The notes under the pieces are model-generated. The model ran no database searches, had not been told where the DNA came from, and worked only from the letters and a program-made list of their open reading frames with translations. The position numbers were made by a program, and so were the translations under genes. Shown piece by piece: positions 56,702 through 64,000 of a stretch of DNA of 64,000 nt. The first letter of the stretch is position 1, and each line of letters begins with the position of its first letter. Source of the stretch: Chitinimonas sp. BJYL2 (GTDB taxonomy: Bacteria > Pseudomonadota > Gammaproteobacteria > Burkholderiales > Chitinimonadaceae); the NCBI RefSeq assembly GCF_027257935.1, contig NZ_JANZKW010000002.1:558001-622000 (forward strand), in the 5' to 3' direction.

Positions 56702-57373
56702 TTAACCCAAAACATCCTTGAGTGCACCCATCGCCGCCTGCACCGAAGCGAGGATTTCTGCTGGCGTGGCTTCGTCGTACATATAGGCCGGCGCCGAGAT
56801 GAAGGCGTGTTCGGGATCGAGGCAAGCCTGGTCCACTTCGACCGACACATGCATCTGCCCCCAGGCTTCGATCGCATCCGATAGCGGATTGCCGCCGTAA
56901 CCCACGGTGATCCGGGCCTTGCTGTACCCGGCTTCCTTGGCGGCCAGTGCCAGCACCAGCGGTGCAGCACAAATGGCGACGACCGGCTTTTTGGCGAGCA
57001 CGAAGGGCATGATGGCTGCCTTCACATCATCGTGCAGACGCGCGTTTTCACCGTCGTCGGCAAAGGTACACAGGTTCTTGGCTGCGCCAAAACCGCCGGG
57101 AAACACGATGCCGGCGTAGGCAATCGGCATCAGTGCTTCCAGTGGCGACACCTTGCCACGGGCTATGCGGGCCGCTTCGATCAGGATGTTGCGGGTCTCT
57201 TCCGTACCCTCGCCACTAAGGTGGTTGACCACATGGCGCTGGGCGCGATCCGGCGCGTAGCAATCGTAAGCAATGCCTTGCTGGCTCAGGGCAATCAGCG
57301 TGGAAACCGCTTCGGTGATTTCGCTGCCATCGAGGTAACCGCTACCCGAGAGGACGACTGCAACGCGTTTCAT
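56702..57373 (-). CDS. elbB: Isoprenoid biosynthesis glyoxalase ElbB-like (DJ-1/PfpI)
   Basis: A 223-residue class I glutamine-amidotransferase-fold protein. The ATG at 57373 has AGGGAG eight bases upstream; a GTG at 57382 is in frame. ElbB landmarks are VVLSGSGYLDGSEI, CYAPDRAQRHVVNHL, FPGGFGAAKNLCTFA and the nucleophilic Cys in VAICAAPL. Known members have glyoxalase activity and raise isoprenoid yield; the physiological substrate is uncertain. It ends 30 bases before the aroF leader, so read-through into the leader is possible. Confidence 0.92.
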   Translation of the reverse strand: MKRVAVVLSGSGYLDGSEITEAVSTLIALSQQGIAYDCYAPDRAQRHVVNHLSGEGTEETRNILIEAARIARGKVSPLEALMPIAYAGIVFPGGFGAAKNLCTFADDGENARLHDDVKAAIMPFVLAKKPVVAICAAPLVLALAAKEAGYSKARITVGYGGNPLSDAIEAWGQMHVSVEVDQACLDPEHAFISAPAYMYDEATPAEILASVQAAMGALKDVLG

Positions 57374-57468
57374 CTGCTCCACTCCCTGTGCTGATTTGAA
57401 GGCGGCCTATGCGGGCCAATGCCGACAGCATAGCGAATCTGATCGCCGCTTGTGTAACGCCTTGGTCA

Positions 57469-57831
57469 TCAAGCCTTGCGTTCGATGATCACGTAGTGTT
57501 TTTTCATCGGTTCCAGCACTTCGAACACGCCCTTGAAGCCCGCAGGAATGACCAACGATTCACCCGGACCGGCCTCGGCGACCTTACCGGCCTCGTCGAT
57601 GATGCGGCAGCGGCCTTCGGTCACAAAAAAGAACTCGTCTTCCTTATCGCCAAACGCAATCCGCCAGCTACCCACGTCGCAGGCCCACACACCGGCAAAC
57701 ACTTCACCGCTATCGTTGGTGTAATGGTTCCAGGTCGTGCGCAGGGGATTGCCTTGCAGGCGGCGCTCTTCGCGCGGGTGGTCGTATTCGGGGGCCGTGG
57801 TCTGACTGGCAAAGGTAATGATGTCAGGCAT
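57469..57831 (-). CDS. Small cupin-fold protein
   Basis: A 120-residue single cupin. The ATG at 57831 has GGAG upstream; the longer open frame overlaps the next gene. The barrel motifs are GVWACDVGSWRIAF, EDEFFFVTEGRCRII and GPGESLVIPAGFKGVFEV, close to the DUF861/ureidoglycine aminohydrolase-like type. Metal-binding His of typical cupins are mostly replaced (EDEF, not HxH), so catalysis is uncertain. It overlaps the upstream unknown gene by eight bases. Confidence 0.85.
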   Translation of the reverse strand: MPDIITFASQTTAPEYDHPREERRLQGNPLRTTWNHYTNDSGEVFAGVWACDVGSWRIAFGDKEDEFFFVTEGRCRIIDEAGKVAEAGPGESLVIPAGFKGVFEVLEPMKKHYVIIERKA

Positions 57832-58324
57832 GGCAAATCTCCAGGGGGTTGGACTGCACCGGCCAAGGCGGCAGCGGTGCCAGATCGGGTTCAATAAAAC
57901 AGGTACGCGCCGCCGGCAAGGCCAGAAGCGCCGCCGAATAATAAGGTGCCAGCGCAGACTTGCTGCTTTCCAGCAGCGGCGCCGCACGCAACTCAAAGCG
58001 GCGCCAGGCACGCTGCCAGCGGTCGGCATCGGTCTGTGCTTCGGGCATCTGTTCGGCAATCAGCCGCAGCAGTGCTTCGGTGATGGTGACATGGAATTTG
58101 TCTTCCGCGCCCAGGTGCCTCACATACGCCTTGAGCGCGTAACGGAAGCGCTCCGCACCAACCTTCGTCCCGAACTGGTACATCGCCGCCCAAGCCGAGA
58201 AAACATGGGCGCGATGATCGAATGCATGCGCCGCCAGTCGCCCACTTTCCAGCGCGCCCAGTACATCGGGCAGGTCGGGAAAGCGTTGGGGTTGAGGGGT
58301 ACTGGTCAGAGTCTGGGGCGCCAT
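57824..58324 (-). CDS. Unknown helical protein upstream of the cupin gene
   Basis: A 166-residue soluble protein. A conserved-looking core is FDHRAHVFSAWAAMYQFG, then AYVRHLGAEDKFHVTITEALLRLIAEQ, with His residues spaced like a metal site (HRAH and FH). I have seen this pattern in uncharacterised proteobacterial proteins but cannot name the family. Its stop overlaps the cupin start, so they are translationally coupled and likely work together. No signal peptide. Confidence 0.7.
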   Translation of the reverse strand: MAPQTLTSTPQPQRFPDLPDVLGALESGRLAAHAFDHRAHVFSAWAAMYQFGTKVGAERFRYALKAYVRHLGAEDKFHVTITEALLRLIAEQMPEAQTDADRWQRAWRRFELRAAPLLESSKSALAPYYSAALLALPAARTCFIEPDLAPLPPWPVQSNPLEICHA

Positions 58325-58501
58325 ATTCGGGGATTTCAGCCTGCGCAGTCAGGCGATGGGGCTTCGCGTCGGGAGTAGCCGGATATTCTAAGCCAGCGCT
58401 GTGCGGCGCCGTTTTATATCTGCAGTGTCCTGCCCGCCTGAACGGAGCGCGGTCCGGTGCTCAGGTAAAATGTGCACCAATCCCATTCCGGCGGAGCCGC
58501 C

Positions 58502-59323
58502 ATGCAGCCCGAGCTTTCCCCTCTTGGCAAAACCAGCGCCTATATCGAGCAATACGATCCCGGCCTCCTGTTCCCGATTCCCCGTATCGTGAAGCGCGAC
58601 GAGATCGGCGTACCGGCACAACTGCCCTTTTTCGGCACCGACTTCTGGAATGCCTATGAATTGTCGTGGCTCAACGCGCGTGGCAAGCCGCAGGTTGCGC
58701 TGGCCAGCTTCATGGTGCCGGCCGACACGCCCAATATCATCGAGTCCAAAAGTCTCAAGCTGTATCTGAACTCCTACAACCAGACACGGCTGGACGATGC
58801 GGCCACGGTGCGCCAGCGTATCCAGCAGGATCTGAGTGCGGCAGCGGGTGGGCATGTGGCTGTGCGCCTGGTCCTGCCCGACGCCTTTGCCAGCGAGCGC
58901 TTTGCCGAACCCGATGGCTTCTGCCTCGACACCATGGATATCGAGGTCGATCGCTACCAGCCCGCCCCGGCCTTGCTGAGCACACTGGATGAACCGGCCA
59001 TTGAAGAAACGCTGTTCTCCAATCTGCTCAAGTCGAACTGTCTGGTCACCGGCCAGCCCGACTGGGCCAGCGTGCAGATCCGTTACCGTGGCGCCCCGAT
59101 CCACCGTGAAGGCTTGCTGCGTTACCTGATCTCGTTCCGGCAACACAACGAGTTTCATGAGCAATGCGTGGAGCGCATCTTCATGGACATCTCGCGCCAA
59201 TGCAGGCCGCAAGCACTGAGCGTGTATGCCCGCTATACGCGCCGTGGTGGTCTGGATATCAACCCCTTCCGCACCAGCCACACCCAAGCCGCACCCGCCA
59301 ATCTACGCACGGCAAGACAGTAG
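58502..59323 (+). CDS. queF: NADPH-dependent 7-cyano-7-deazaguanine reductase
   Basis: A 273-residue long-type QueF that reduces preQ0 to preQ1 in queuosine synthesis. Start at the ATG at 58502 with GGAG upstream. [11 protein letters not shown] at 81-91 is the family motif, the catalytic Cys180 is in [12 protein letters not shown], and [13 protein letters not shown] is present. It stands alone; other que genes are not in the window. No preQ1 riboswitch is evident upstream. Confidence 0.96.
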   Translation: MQPELSPLGKTSAYIEQYDPGLLFPIPRIVKRDEIGVPAQLPFFGTDFWNAYELSWLNARGKPQVALASFMVPADTPNIIESKSLKLYLNSYNQTRLDDAATVRQRIQQDLSAAAGGHVAVRLVLPDAFASERFAEPDGFCLDTMDIEVDRYQPAPALLSTLDEPAIEETLFSNLLKSNCLVTGQPDWASVQIRYRGAPIHREGLLRYLISFRQHNEFHEQCVERIFMDISRQCRPQALSVYARYTRRGGLDINPFRTSHTQAAPANLRTARQ

Positions 59324-59394
59324 GAATTTGCGCGCCGGCAGCTACACTGCAAATCGCGGGCCTGTCCCGATTTTCCTGATTGCGAGTCTGCGCC

Positions 59395-60225
59395 ATGGCC
59401 ATCCAACTCAGTGACGACGACGCTGCCAAACTGCTTAAAAGCCTGACCCTCCCCCCGATTCCCGGTGTGCTGGCCGAGTTGCGTGCGGCCCAAAGCCGCG
59501 AGGCCGACGCCGATGTGCTGGCTGCGCTGATCGGGCGGGATCTCAGCCTCACGGCGGCGGTGCTCAAGACTGCCAATTCACCAGCGTTTTCGGCACGCCA
59601 ACTCGATAGCCTGAGAGATGCGGTCATGGTCCTGGGTGCGGCCAACCTCGACTCGGTGGTCACGGGCGTGGCGCTCAAGAAGCTGGTCCCCCTGCCGCCC
59701 ATCCTCGGGCGCTTCTGGGATGAGGCCACGCGTATCGCTGCGGTGGCGGCGGCGCTGGCCAAGCACTGGAAACAGGTGCGCCCCGATCAGGCCTATCTGT
59801 TCTGCCTGTTTCGAGACAGCGGGATTCCGGTGCTGACGCAGCGTTTCCCGAGCTATATCAACACGCTGGCGCGGGCCATGAATGACCCGGGTCATTTTGT
59901 CGAGATCGAGAGCAAGAGTCGCGGTGCATCCCATGTGGTGGTGGGTTATTTGCTCGCCCGCAGCTGGTACCTGCCTGATGTGCTGAATCTGGCCATTCTC
60001 CACCATCACGATTTTGCCGATCTGGGCGACCGCAACCTGATTCCGGAAGAGGCCGCCCATTTGATCGCCCTGGCGCGGCTGGCCGAATACCTGCTGCAGT
60101 GCCATCTGATCGAGGGCAGCGATCACCATTGGCCGCTGATTGCAGAGACCGTACTTGCCACGCTGGAGCTAGGCGAGGTGGACCTGCCCACCGCCGTCGA
60201 GATTGCGCTGGCCTCCAACGCCTGA
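59395..60225 (+). CDS. HDOD-domain signalling protein
   Basis: A 276-residue cytoplasmic protein starting at the ATG at 59395. The HDOD core runs from LPPIPGVLAELR (about 20) through IGRDLSLTAAVLKTANSP and VMVLGAANL to HHHDFADL (about 205). Unlike HD phosphodiesterases, the catalytic HD pair is absent (FRDSGIP), so it is a non-enzymatic output or adaptor domain. Such proteins often act near c-di-GMP or chemotaxis pathways; nothing in the context confirms it here. Confidence 0.9.
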   Translation: MAIQLSDDDAAKLLKSLTLPPIPGVLAELRAAQSREADADVLAALIGRDLSLTAAVLKTANSPAFSARQLDSLRDAVMVLGAANLDSVVTGVALKKLVPLPPILGRFWDEATRIAAVAAALAKHWKQVRPDQAYLFCLFRDSGIPVLTQRFPSYINTLARAMNDPGHFVEIESKSRGASHVVVGYLLARSWYLPDVLNLAILHHHDFADLGDRNLIPEEAAHLIALARLAEYLLQCHLIEGSDHHWPLIAETVLATLELGEVDLPTAVEIALASNA

Positions 60226-60294
60226 CGGCAGCGGCCGGTCAGCATAGCAAGCAGGTAGAATCGCGCCCTTGTCTGCCCTTGCCTTGCTGAACTG

Positions 60295-63200
60295 ATGCTG
60301 CCCGCCGAATTTGATGCCGCCCTTGCCACCTGCCTGATCCGCGATCACCACCCCTTGCGGCAGAAGTGGCGCACCCTGCGCGAGCGGCTCAAGCAGAAGC
60401 AGCCTGCCGACAAGCTCGCGAGCGAGCTCGCCGATGCCATCAACGCCTCGCAAACGCGCTATGCGCGCCGGCTCGCCAAACTGGTAAAACCCGAGTACGA
60501 CGACGCCCTGCCCGTCAACCAGCGCCGTGATGATCTGCTCAAAGCGATTGCCGCAAACCAGGTGGTGATCGTTTGCGGTGAGACCGGCTCGGGCAAAACC
60601 ACCCAGCTGCCCAAGCTGTGTCTGGAACTCGGCCGTGGCGTGGCCGGCCTGATCGGCCACACCCAGCCGCGCCGCTTGGCCGCGCGCTCGGTGGCCAGCC
60701 GCATTGCGCAGGAACTCAAGACCGAACTCGGCGACACAGTGGGTTACAAGGTCCGCTTTACCGATAAGTCGTCCGAACTGAGCCTGATCAAGCTCATGAC
60801 CGATGGCATCCTGCTGGCCGAAACGCAGACCGACCGCTTCCTCAGCCAGTACGACACCATCATCGTGGACGAAGCCCACGAGCGCTCGCTGAACATCGAC
60901 TTCCTACTGGGTTTCCTGCGCCAGCTGCTGCCCAAGCGGCCCGATCTGAAAGTCATCGTCACCTCGGCGACGATTGATGCCGACCGTTTCAGCCAGCATT
61001 TCGGTGGTGCACCCGTTATCGAAGTAAGCGGACGAACCTACCCGGTGGAAGTTCGCTATCGCGAGCTGCGCGCGCAGGGCAAGGCCAAATCCAGCGCCAG
61101 CAAACCCGCCGACGACAGCAGCCGCCATGCGCGCCAGTCCTTTGCCGAGGACGATGCCGAAATCGAGATGGAAGAAGCCGTCGTCGAGGCGGTACAAGAG
61201 CTGTGGCGACACGACGGCGCGGGCGATGTACTTGTATTCCTGCCCGGCGAGCGCGAAATCCGCGAAACCGCCGAGGAACTGCGCCGCGCCAAGATCATGG
61301 GCGCCGAGATCGTGCCGCTGTTTGCGCGCCTGAGCGTGGAAGACCAGCAGAAGGTGTTCCGCCCCAGCAGTGGTCGCCGCATCGTGCTATCGACCAACGT
61401 CGCCGAAACCTCGCTCACCGTGCCGGGCATCCGCTTCGTCATCGATTCGGGTCTGGCACGCATGAACCGCTACTCGCCGCGCGCCAAGGTCGAGCAACTG
61501 CAGATCGAAAAGATCAGCCAGGCCAGCGCCCGCCAGCGCGCGGGTCGTTGCGGTCGGGTATCGGCCGGTGTGTGTGTGCGCCTCTATTCGGAAGCCGACT
61601 TCAACGCGCGCCAGCCATTTACCGACCCGGAGATCCTGCGCTCCTCGCTCGCCGCCGTGATTCTGCGTATGCAGGCGCTGCGGCTCGGCAAGGTGGAAGA
61701 CTTTCCTTTCCTTGAAGCGCCATCGGGCCGCCTGATTGCCGACGGCTACGCGCTGCTGCACGAGCTGGGTGCAGTGGATGACCAAGGCCAACTGACACGT
61801 ATGGGCACCGAGCTGGCGCGCCTGCCGATTGACCCGAAAATCGGTCGCATGCTGCTGGCCGGCCGCGACGAAGGCTGCCTCGATGAACTGCTGGTCATCG
61901 CTTCGGCCCTCAGTATCCAGGACCCACGCGAACGCCCCTTTGAAGCCCGCGATGCCGCCGACCGCGCCCAGGCCCGCTTTGTGGACGAGAAGTCCGACTT
62001 CTACTCGTTGCTCAATATCTGGCACTTTTTCGACGAGGCGCTGCGCAACAAGCAAAGCAACCGCCTGCTGGTGCAAAGCTGCCACGACCACTTCCTGAGC
62101 TACCTGCGCCTGCGCGAATGGCGCGAGCTGCAAGCGCAGCTGCGCGACATTGTGGTGGATATGGGCTGGGTCTCTGATAAAGCTGCCGCCGAACATCCCG
62201 CTCGCGGGAGAGGGGCTGGGGGTGATGGCGCATCCAAGAGCGATGCACGCCCCACCACGCTTTCCCGCACACAGGACAAAACACCCGTTAGCAGTGTGCC
62301 GGTCCTCCCCAAAAAAGCCGAAAAAGAACGCCTCGCCGCCGAAGCCGCCCGCTACGAAGCCATCCACAAAGCGCTCTGCGCCGGTCTCTTGGGCAGCATA
62401 GGTTTCAAGCAACCCGAAGACGACGAATACCTCGGCGCGCGCGGCATCAAGTTCAGCATCTTCCCCGGCTCAGGCCTCAAAAAGGCCCGGCCCAAGTGGA
62501 TCGTGGCCTCCGAACTCGTCGAAACCACCAAGCTCTACGCCCGTTGCGTGGCCGCCATCCAGCCCGAATGGCTGGAGCAACTGGCACCGCATCTAGTCAA
62601 CCGCGATTACTTTGAACCGCATTGGGATGAAGGCCCGGCGCAGGTCGTGGCCAGCGAGCGCGTCACCCTGTACGGCCTGCCCGTGGTGGCCCGCCGCCGC
62701 ATCCACTTCGGCCCGGTTGACCCGGTACGTGCGCGTGAAATCATGCTGCGCGAGGGTCTGGCTGGCCGCCGCTTCAATACGCGCGCGGCGTTCTGGCAGC
62801 ACAATGAAAAACTGATCAGCGAGATCGAAGAACTCGAACACAAGGCTCGCCGGCAGGATGTGCTGGTGGATGAAGACGTGCTGTTCGACTTCTACGACGC
62901 CAAAGTCCCCGCCGACATCATGAACGGCCAAGGCTTCGATGCCTGGCGCAAGGACGCCGAAAAGGCCAACCCGCAGCTGCTGTTCCTGAGCCGCGACGAC
63001 CTGATGCGCCATACGGGCGAATCGATCACCGAGCAGCAATTCCCGCCCGAGCTGGTGCTCGACGGCATTGCCTTGCCGCTTGCCTACCGGTTTGAACCCG
63101 GCCACGCGCTCGATGGTGTCACCGTGCAACTGCCGCTGCACCTGCTCAACAAGGTCAACGGCGCCGCGTTTGAATGGCTGGTGCCGGGTTTGCAGCGCGA

Positions 63201-64000
63201 AAAGATCACCCTGCTGGTCAAGGCGCTGCCCAAGTCCATCCGTCGCCTGTGCGTGCCGGTGCCCGAGTTCGTCACCAAATTGATGGTGACGCTCGACAAG
63301 GCCGATCGCAAAGCGCCGCTGCTGCCGCAACTAGCGCAGGCCGTGGGCCGTGGCATCGGCCAGCCTGTGGAAGTGAGCGAATTCGAAGGGGCCGAGCTGC
63401 CAGCCCACCTGCGCATGAATATCCGCGTGGTCGACGACGCCGGCCAGGAGCTGGCCAGTGACCGCGATCTGGTAGCCCTGCGCGCCAAGCTCGGCGAAGC
63501 CGCGCAGATGACCTTCCGTGAAGTGGCCGCCAGCCAGCCTGCTGCTTCGCCAAAGGCGGGCCCACAAGGCAAAGCCGCCAAGGGCCAGAACACCGCCAGC
63601 GCGGCATCAACGCCCGCATCGGCACCCACGCGTGCTGCTGGCCCCGCCATTGAAAAGGAAGGCATAACCAGCTGGGACTTCGGCGACCTGCCCGCCAAGC
63701 TCACGTTTGATCGTGGCGGTGCCAGGCTCACGGGCTACCCCGCACTGGTACCGCATGAAGGCGCGTGCGCGATCCGCCTGTTCGATGTGGAAACCATGGC
63801 CGAGGCCGAACACCGCCGCGGCGTAGTGAGGCTGATGCAGTTCGAACTGAAGGAACAGGTCAAGCAGCTACCCAAGTGCTTCCCCAACTTCACCCAGACC
63901 GCCCTGCTGCTGCGCCACATTGCGGACTCGGACAGCCTGATGGATGACCTGGTCGCCTGCATTTGCAACCGCGCCTTCATCGGCGACGACGAACTGCCAC
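60295..64000 (+). CDS. hrpA: ATP-dependent RNA helicase HrpA (3' end beyond window)
   Basis: At least 1,235 residues from the ATG at 60295; the frame is still open at the right edge. It is a DEAH-box RNA helicase of the HrpA type. Walker A GETGSGKT lies at about 95-102, then DEAHERSLNIDF, TSATIDADRFS, the STNVAETSLTVPGI motif and QRAGRCGR. The HA2 and OB-like parts follow, then the long C-terminal region typical of HrpA. Two odd insertions are a Lys/Ser/Asp-rich loop near 265-290 and a low-complexity segment (about 630-680) holding a repeat-like sequence. Its role is mRNA processing and rescue of stalled ribosomes. Confidence 0.95.
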   Translation, partial: MLPAEFDAALATCLIRDHHPLRQKWRTLRERLKQKQPADKLASELADAINASQTRYARRLAKLVKPEYDDALPVNQRRDDLLKAIAANQVVIVCGETGSGKTTQLPKLCLELGRGVAGLIGHTQPRRLAARSVASRIAQELKTELGDTVGYKVRFTDKSSELSLIKLMTDGILLAETQTDRFLSQYDTIIVDEAHERSLNIDFLLGFLRQLLPKRPDLKVIVTSATIDADRFSQHFGGAPVIEVSGRTYPVEVRYRELRAQGKAKSSASKPADDSSRHARQSFAEDDAEIEMEEAVVEAVQELWRHDGAGDVLVFLPGEREIRETAEELRRAKIMGAEIVPLFARLSVEDQQKVFRPSSGRRIVLSTNVAETSLTVPGIRFVIDSGLARMNRYSPRAKVEQLQIEKISQASARQRAGRCGRVSAGVCVRLYSEADFNARQPFTDPEILRSSLAAVILRMQALRLGKVEDFPFLEAPSGRLIADGYALLHELGAVDDQGQLTRMGTELARLPIDPKIGRMLLAGRDEGCLDELLVIASALSIQDPRERPFEARDAADRAQARFVDEKSDFYSLLNIWHFFDEALRNKQSNRLLVQSCHDHFLSYLRLREWRELQAQLRDIVVDMGWVSDKAAAEHPARGRGAGGDGASKSDARPTTLSRTQDKTPVSSVPVLPKKAEKERLAAEAARYEAIHKALCAGLLGSIGFKQPEDDEYLGARGIKFSIFPGSGLKKARPKWIVASELVETTKLYARCVAAIQPEWLEQLAPHLVNRDYFEPHWDEGPAQVVASERVTLYGLPVVARRRIHFGPVDPVRAREIMLREGLAGRRFNTRAAFWQHNEKLISEIEELEHKARRQDVLVDEDVLFDFYDAKVPADIMNGQGFDAWRKDAEKANPQLLFLSRDDLMRHTGESITEQQFPPELVLDGIALPLAYRFEPGHALDGVTVQLPLHLLNKVNGAAFEWLVPGLQREKITLLVKALPKSIRRLCVPVPEFVTKLMVTLDKADRKAPLLPQLAQAVGRGIGQPVEVSEFEGAELPAHLRMNIRVVDDAGQELASDRDLVALRAKLGEAAQMTFREVAASQPAASPKAGPQGKAAKGQNTASAASTPASAPTRAAGPAIEKEGITSWDFGDLPAKLTFDRGGARLTGYPALVPHEGACAIRLFDVETMAEAEHRRGVVRLMQFELKEQVKQLPKCFPNFTQTALLLRHIADSDSLMDDLVACICNRAFIGDDELP
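62194..62227 (+). repeat. Repeat-like palindromic insertion inside hrpA
   Basis: CATCCCGCTCGCGGGAGAGG and the following GGCTGGGGGTGATGGC resemble widespread GC-rich intergenic repeats with a CCCGC/GCGGG core. It keeps the hrpA frame and codes for EHPARGRGAGGDG in a non-conserved linker. Confidence 0.55.

Overview
The window looks like chromosomal DNA of a high-GC betaproteobacterium, most likely of the Neisseriales/Chitinibacter-Chromobacterium side. The clues are a betaproteobacterial proteasome homologue (BPH-like), the surE-pcm-nlpD-rpoS cluster, the rpsU-yqeY-dnaG-rpoD cluster and a quinol oxidase operon behind a perfect FNR/Anr box. Genus-level assignment is not possible from sequence reading alone. 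Almost all of the window is ordinary housekeeping sequence on both strands with tight operon packing. One clearly AT-rich two-gene block (about 45.6-48.3 kb) stands out as acquired DNA.

Layout. 1-6.3 kb: end of an RND efflux pump, a Yip1-family membrane protein, and a MacAB-like exporter split into adaptor, ATPase and permease. 6.3-13.7 kb: secreted or envelope proteins (S9 peptidase, SPFH-type lipoprotein, Tsx-like porin, GH10-like hydrolase) and an isolated FliD-like protein. 13.7-21.3 kb: MFS transporter, ABC-F ATPase, a tandem pair of unknown paralogues, then a minus-strand run of patatin, two lipoproteins (one FlgO-like) and DsbB. 21.4-28.9 kb: guaB, an acyltransferase, cysS, and surE-pcm-nlpD-rpoS. 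29.3-32.5 kb: a CpxP/Spy-like periplasmic protein and the orn-pncC-BPH-hslO operon. 32.6-40.4 kb: M48 peptidase, phhB, rsgA, then rpsU-yqeY-dnaG-rpoD ending in a tRNA with anticodon CAT and a strong terminator. 40.5-45.4 kb: a chemoreceptor, an orphan two-domain ArsA ATPase and a DUF6671 protein.

45.6-48.3 kb: an AT-rich pair, a DUF262 protein with a degenerate C-terminal nuclease domain followed by a soluble Ser/Thr protein kinase. I consider this the best candidate for an undescribed (probably defence) system. The DUF262 gene carries a run of eight G that could allow phase variation. 48.4-51 kb: small membrane proteins, a truncated AraC regulator and a MerR regulator whose operator sits in a 19-bp promoter spacer. 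51.2-54.2 kb: GbsR-like regulator plus cydAB with an FNR box and a separate dyad operator.

54.2-57.4 kb: an aroF-small periplasmic protein-tyrA operon preceded by a short leader ORF coding Phe-Ser-Phe-Tyr-Tyr-Tyr and a strong terminator. This looks like a complete aromatic amino acid attenuator, which fits the biosynthetic role of the genes it precedes. 57.4-64 kb: a cupin protein, an unknown protein, queF, an HDOD protein and hrpA, which runs off the window and carries an in-frame repeat-like insertion.
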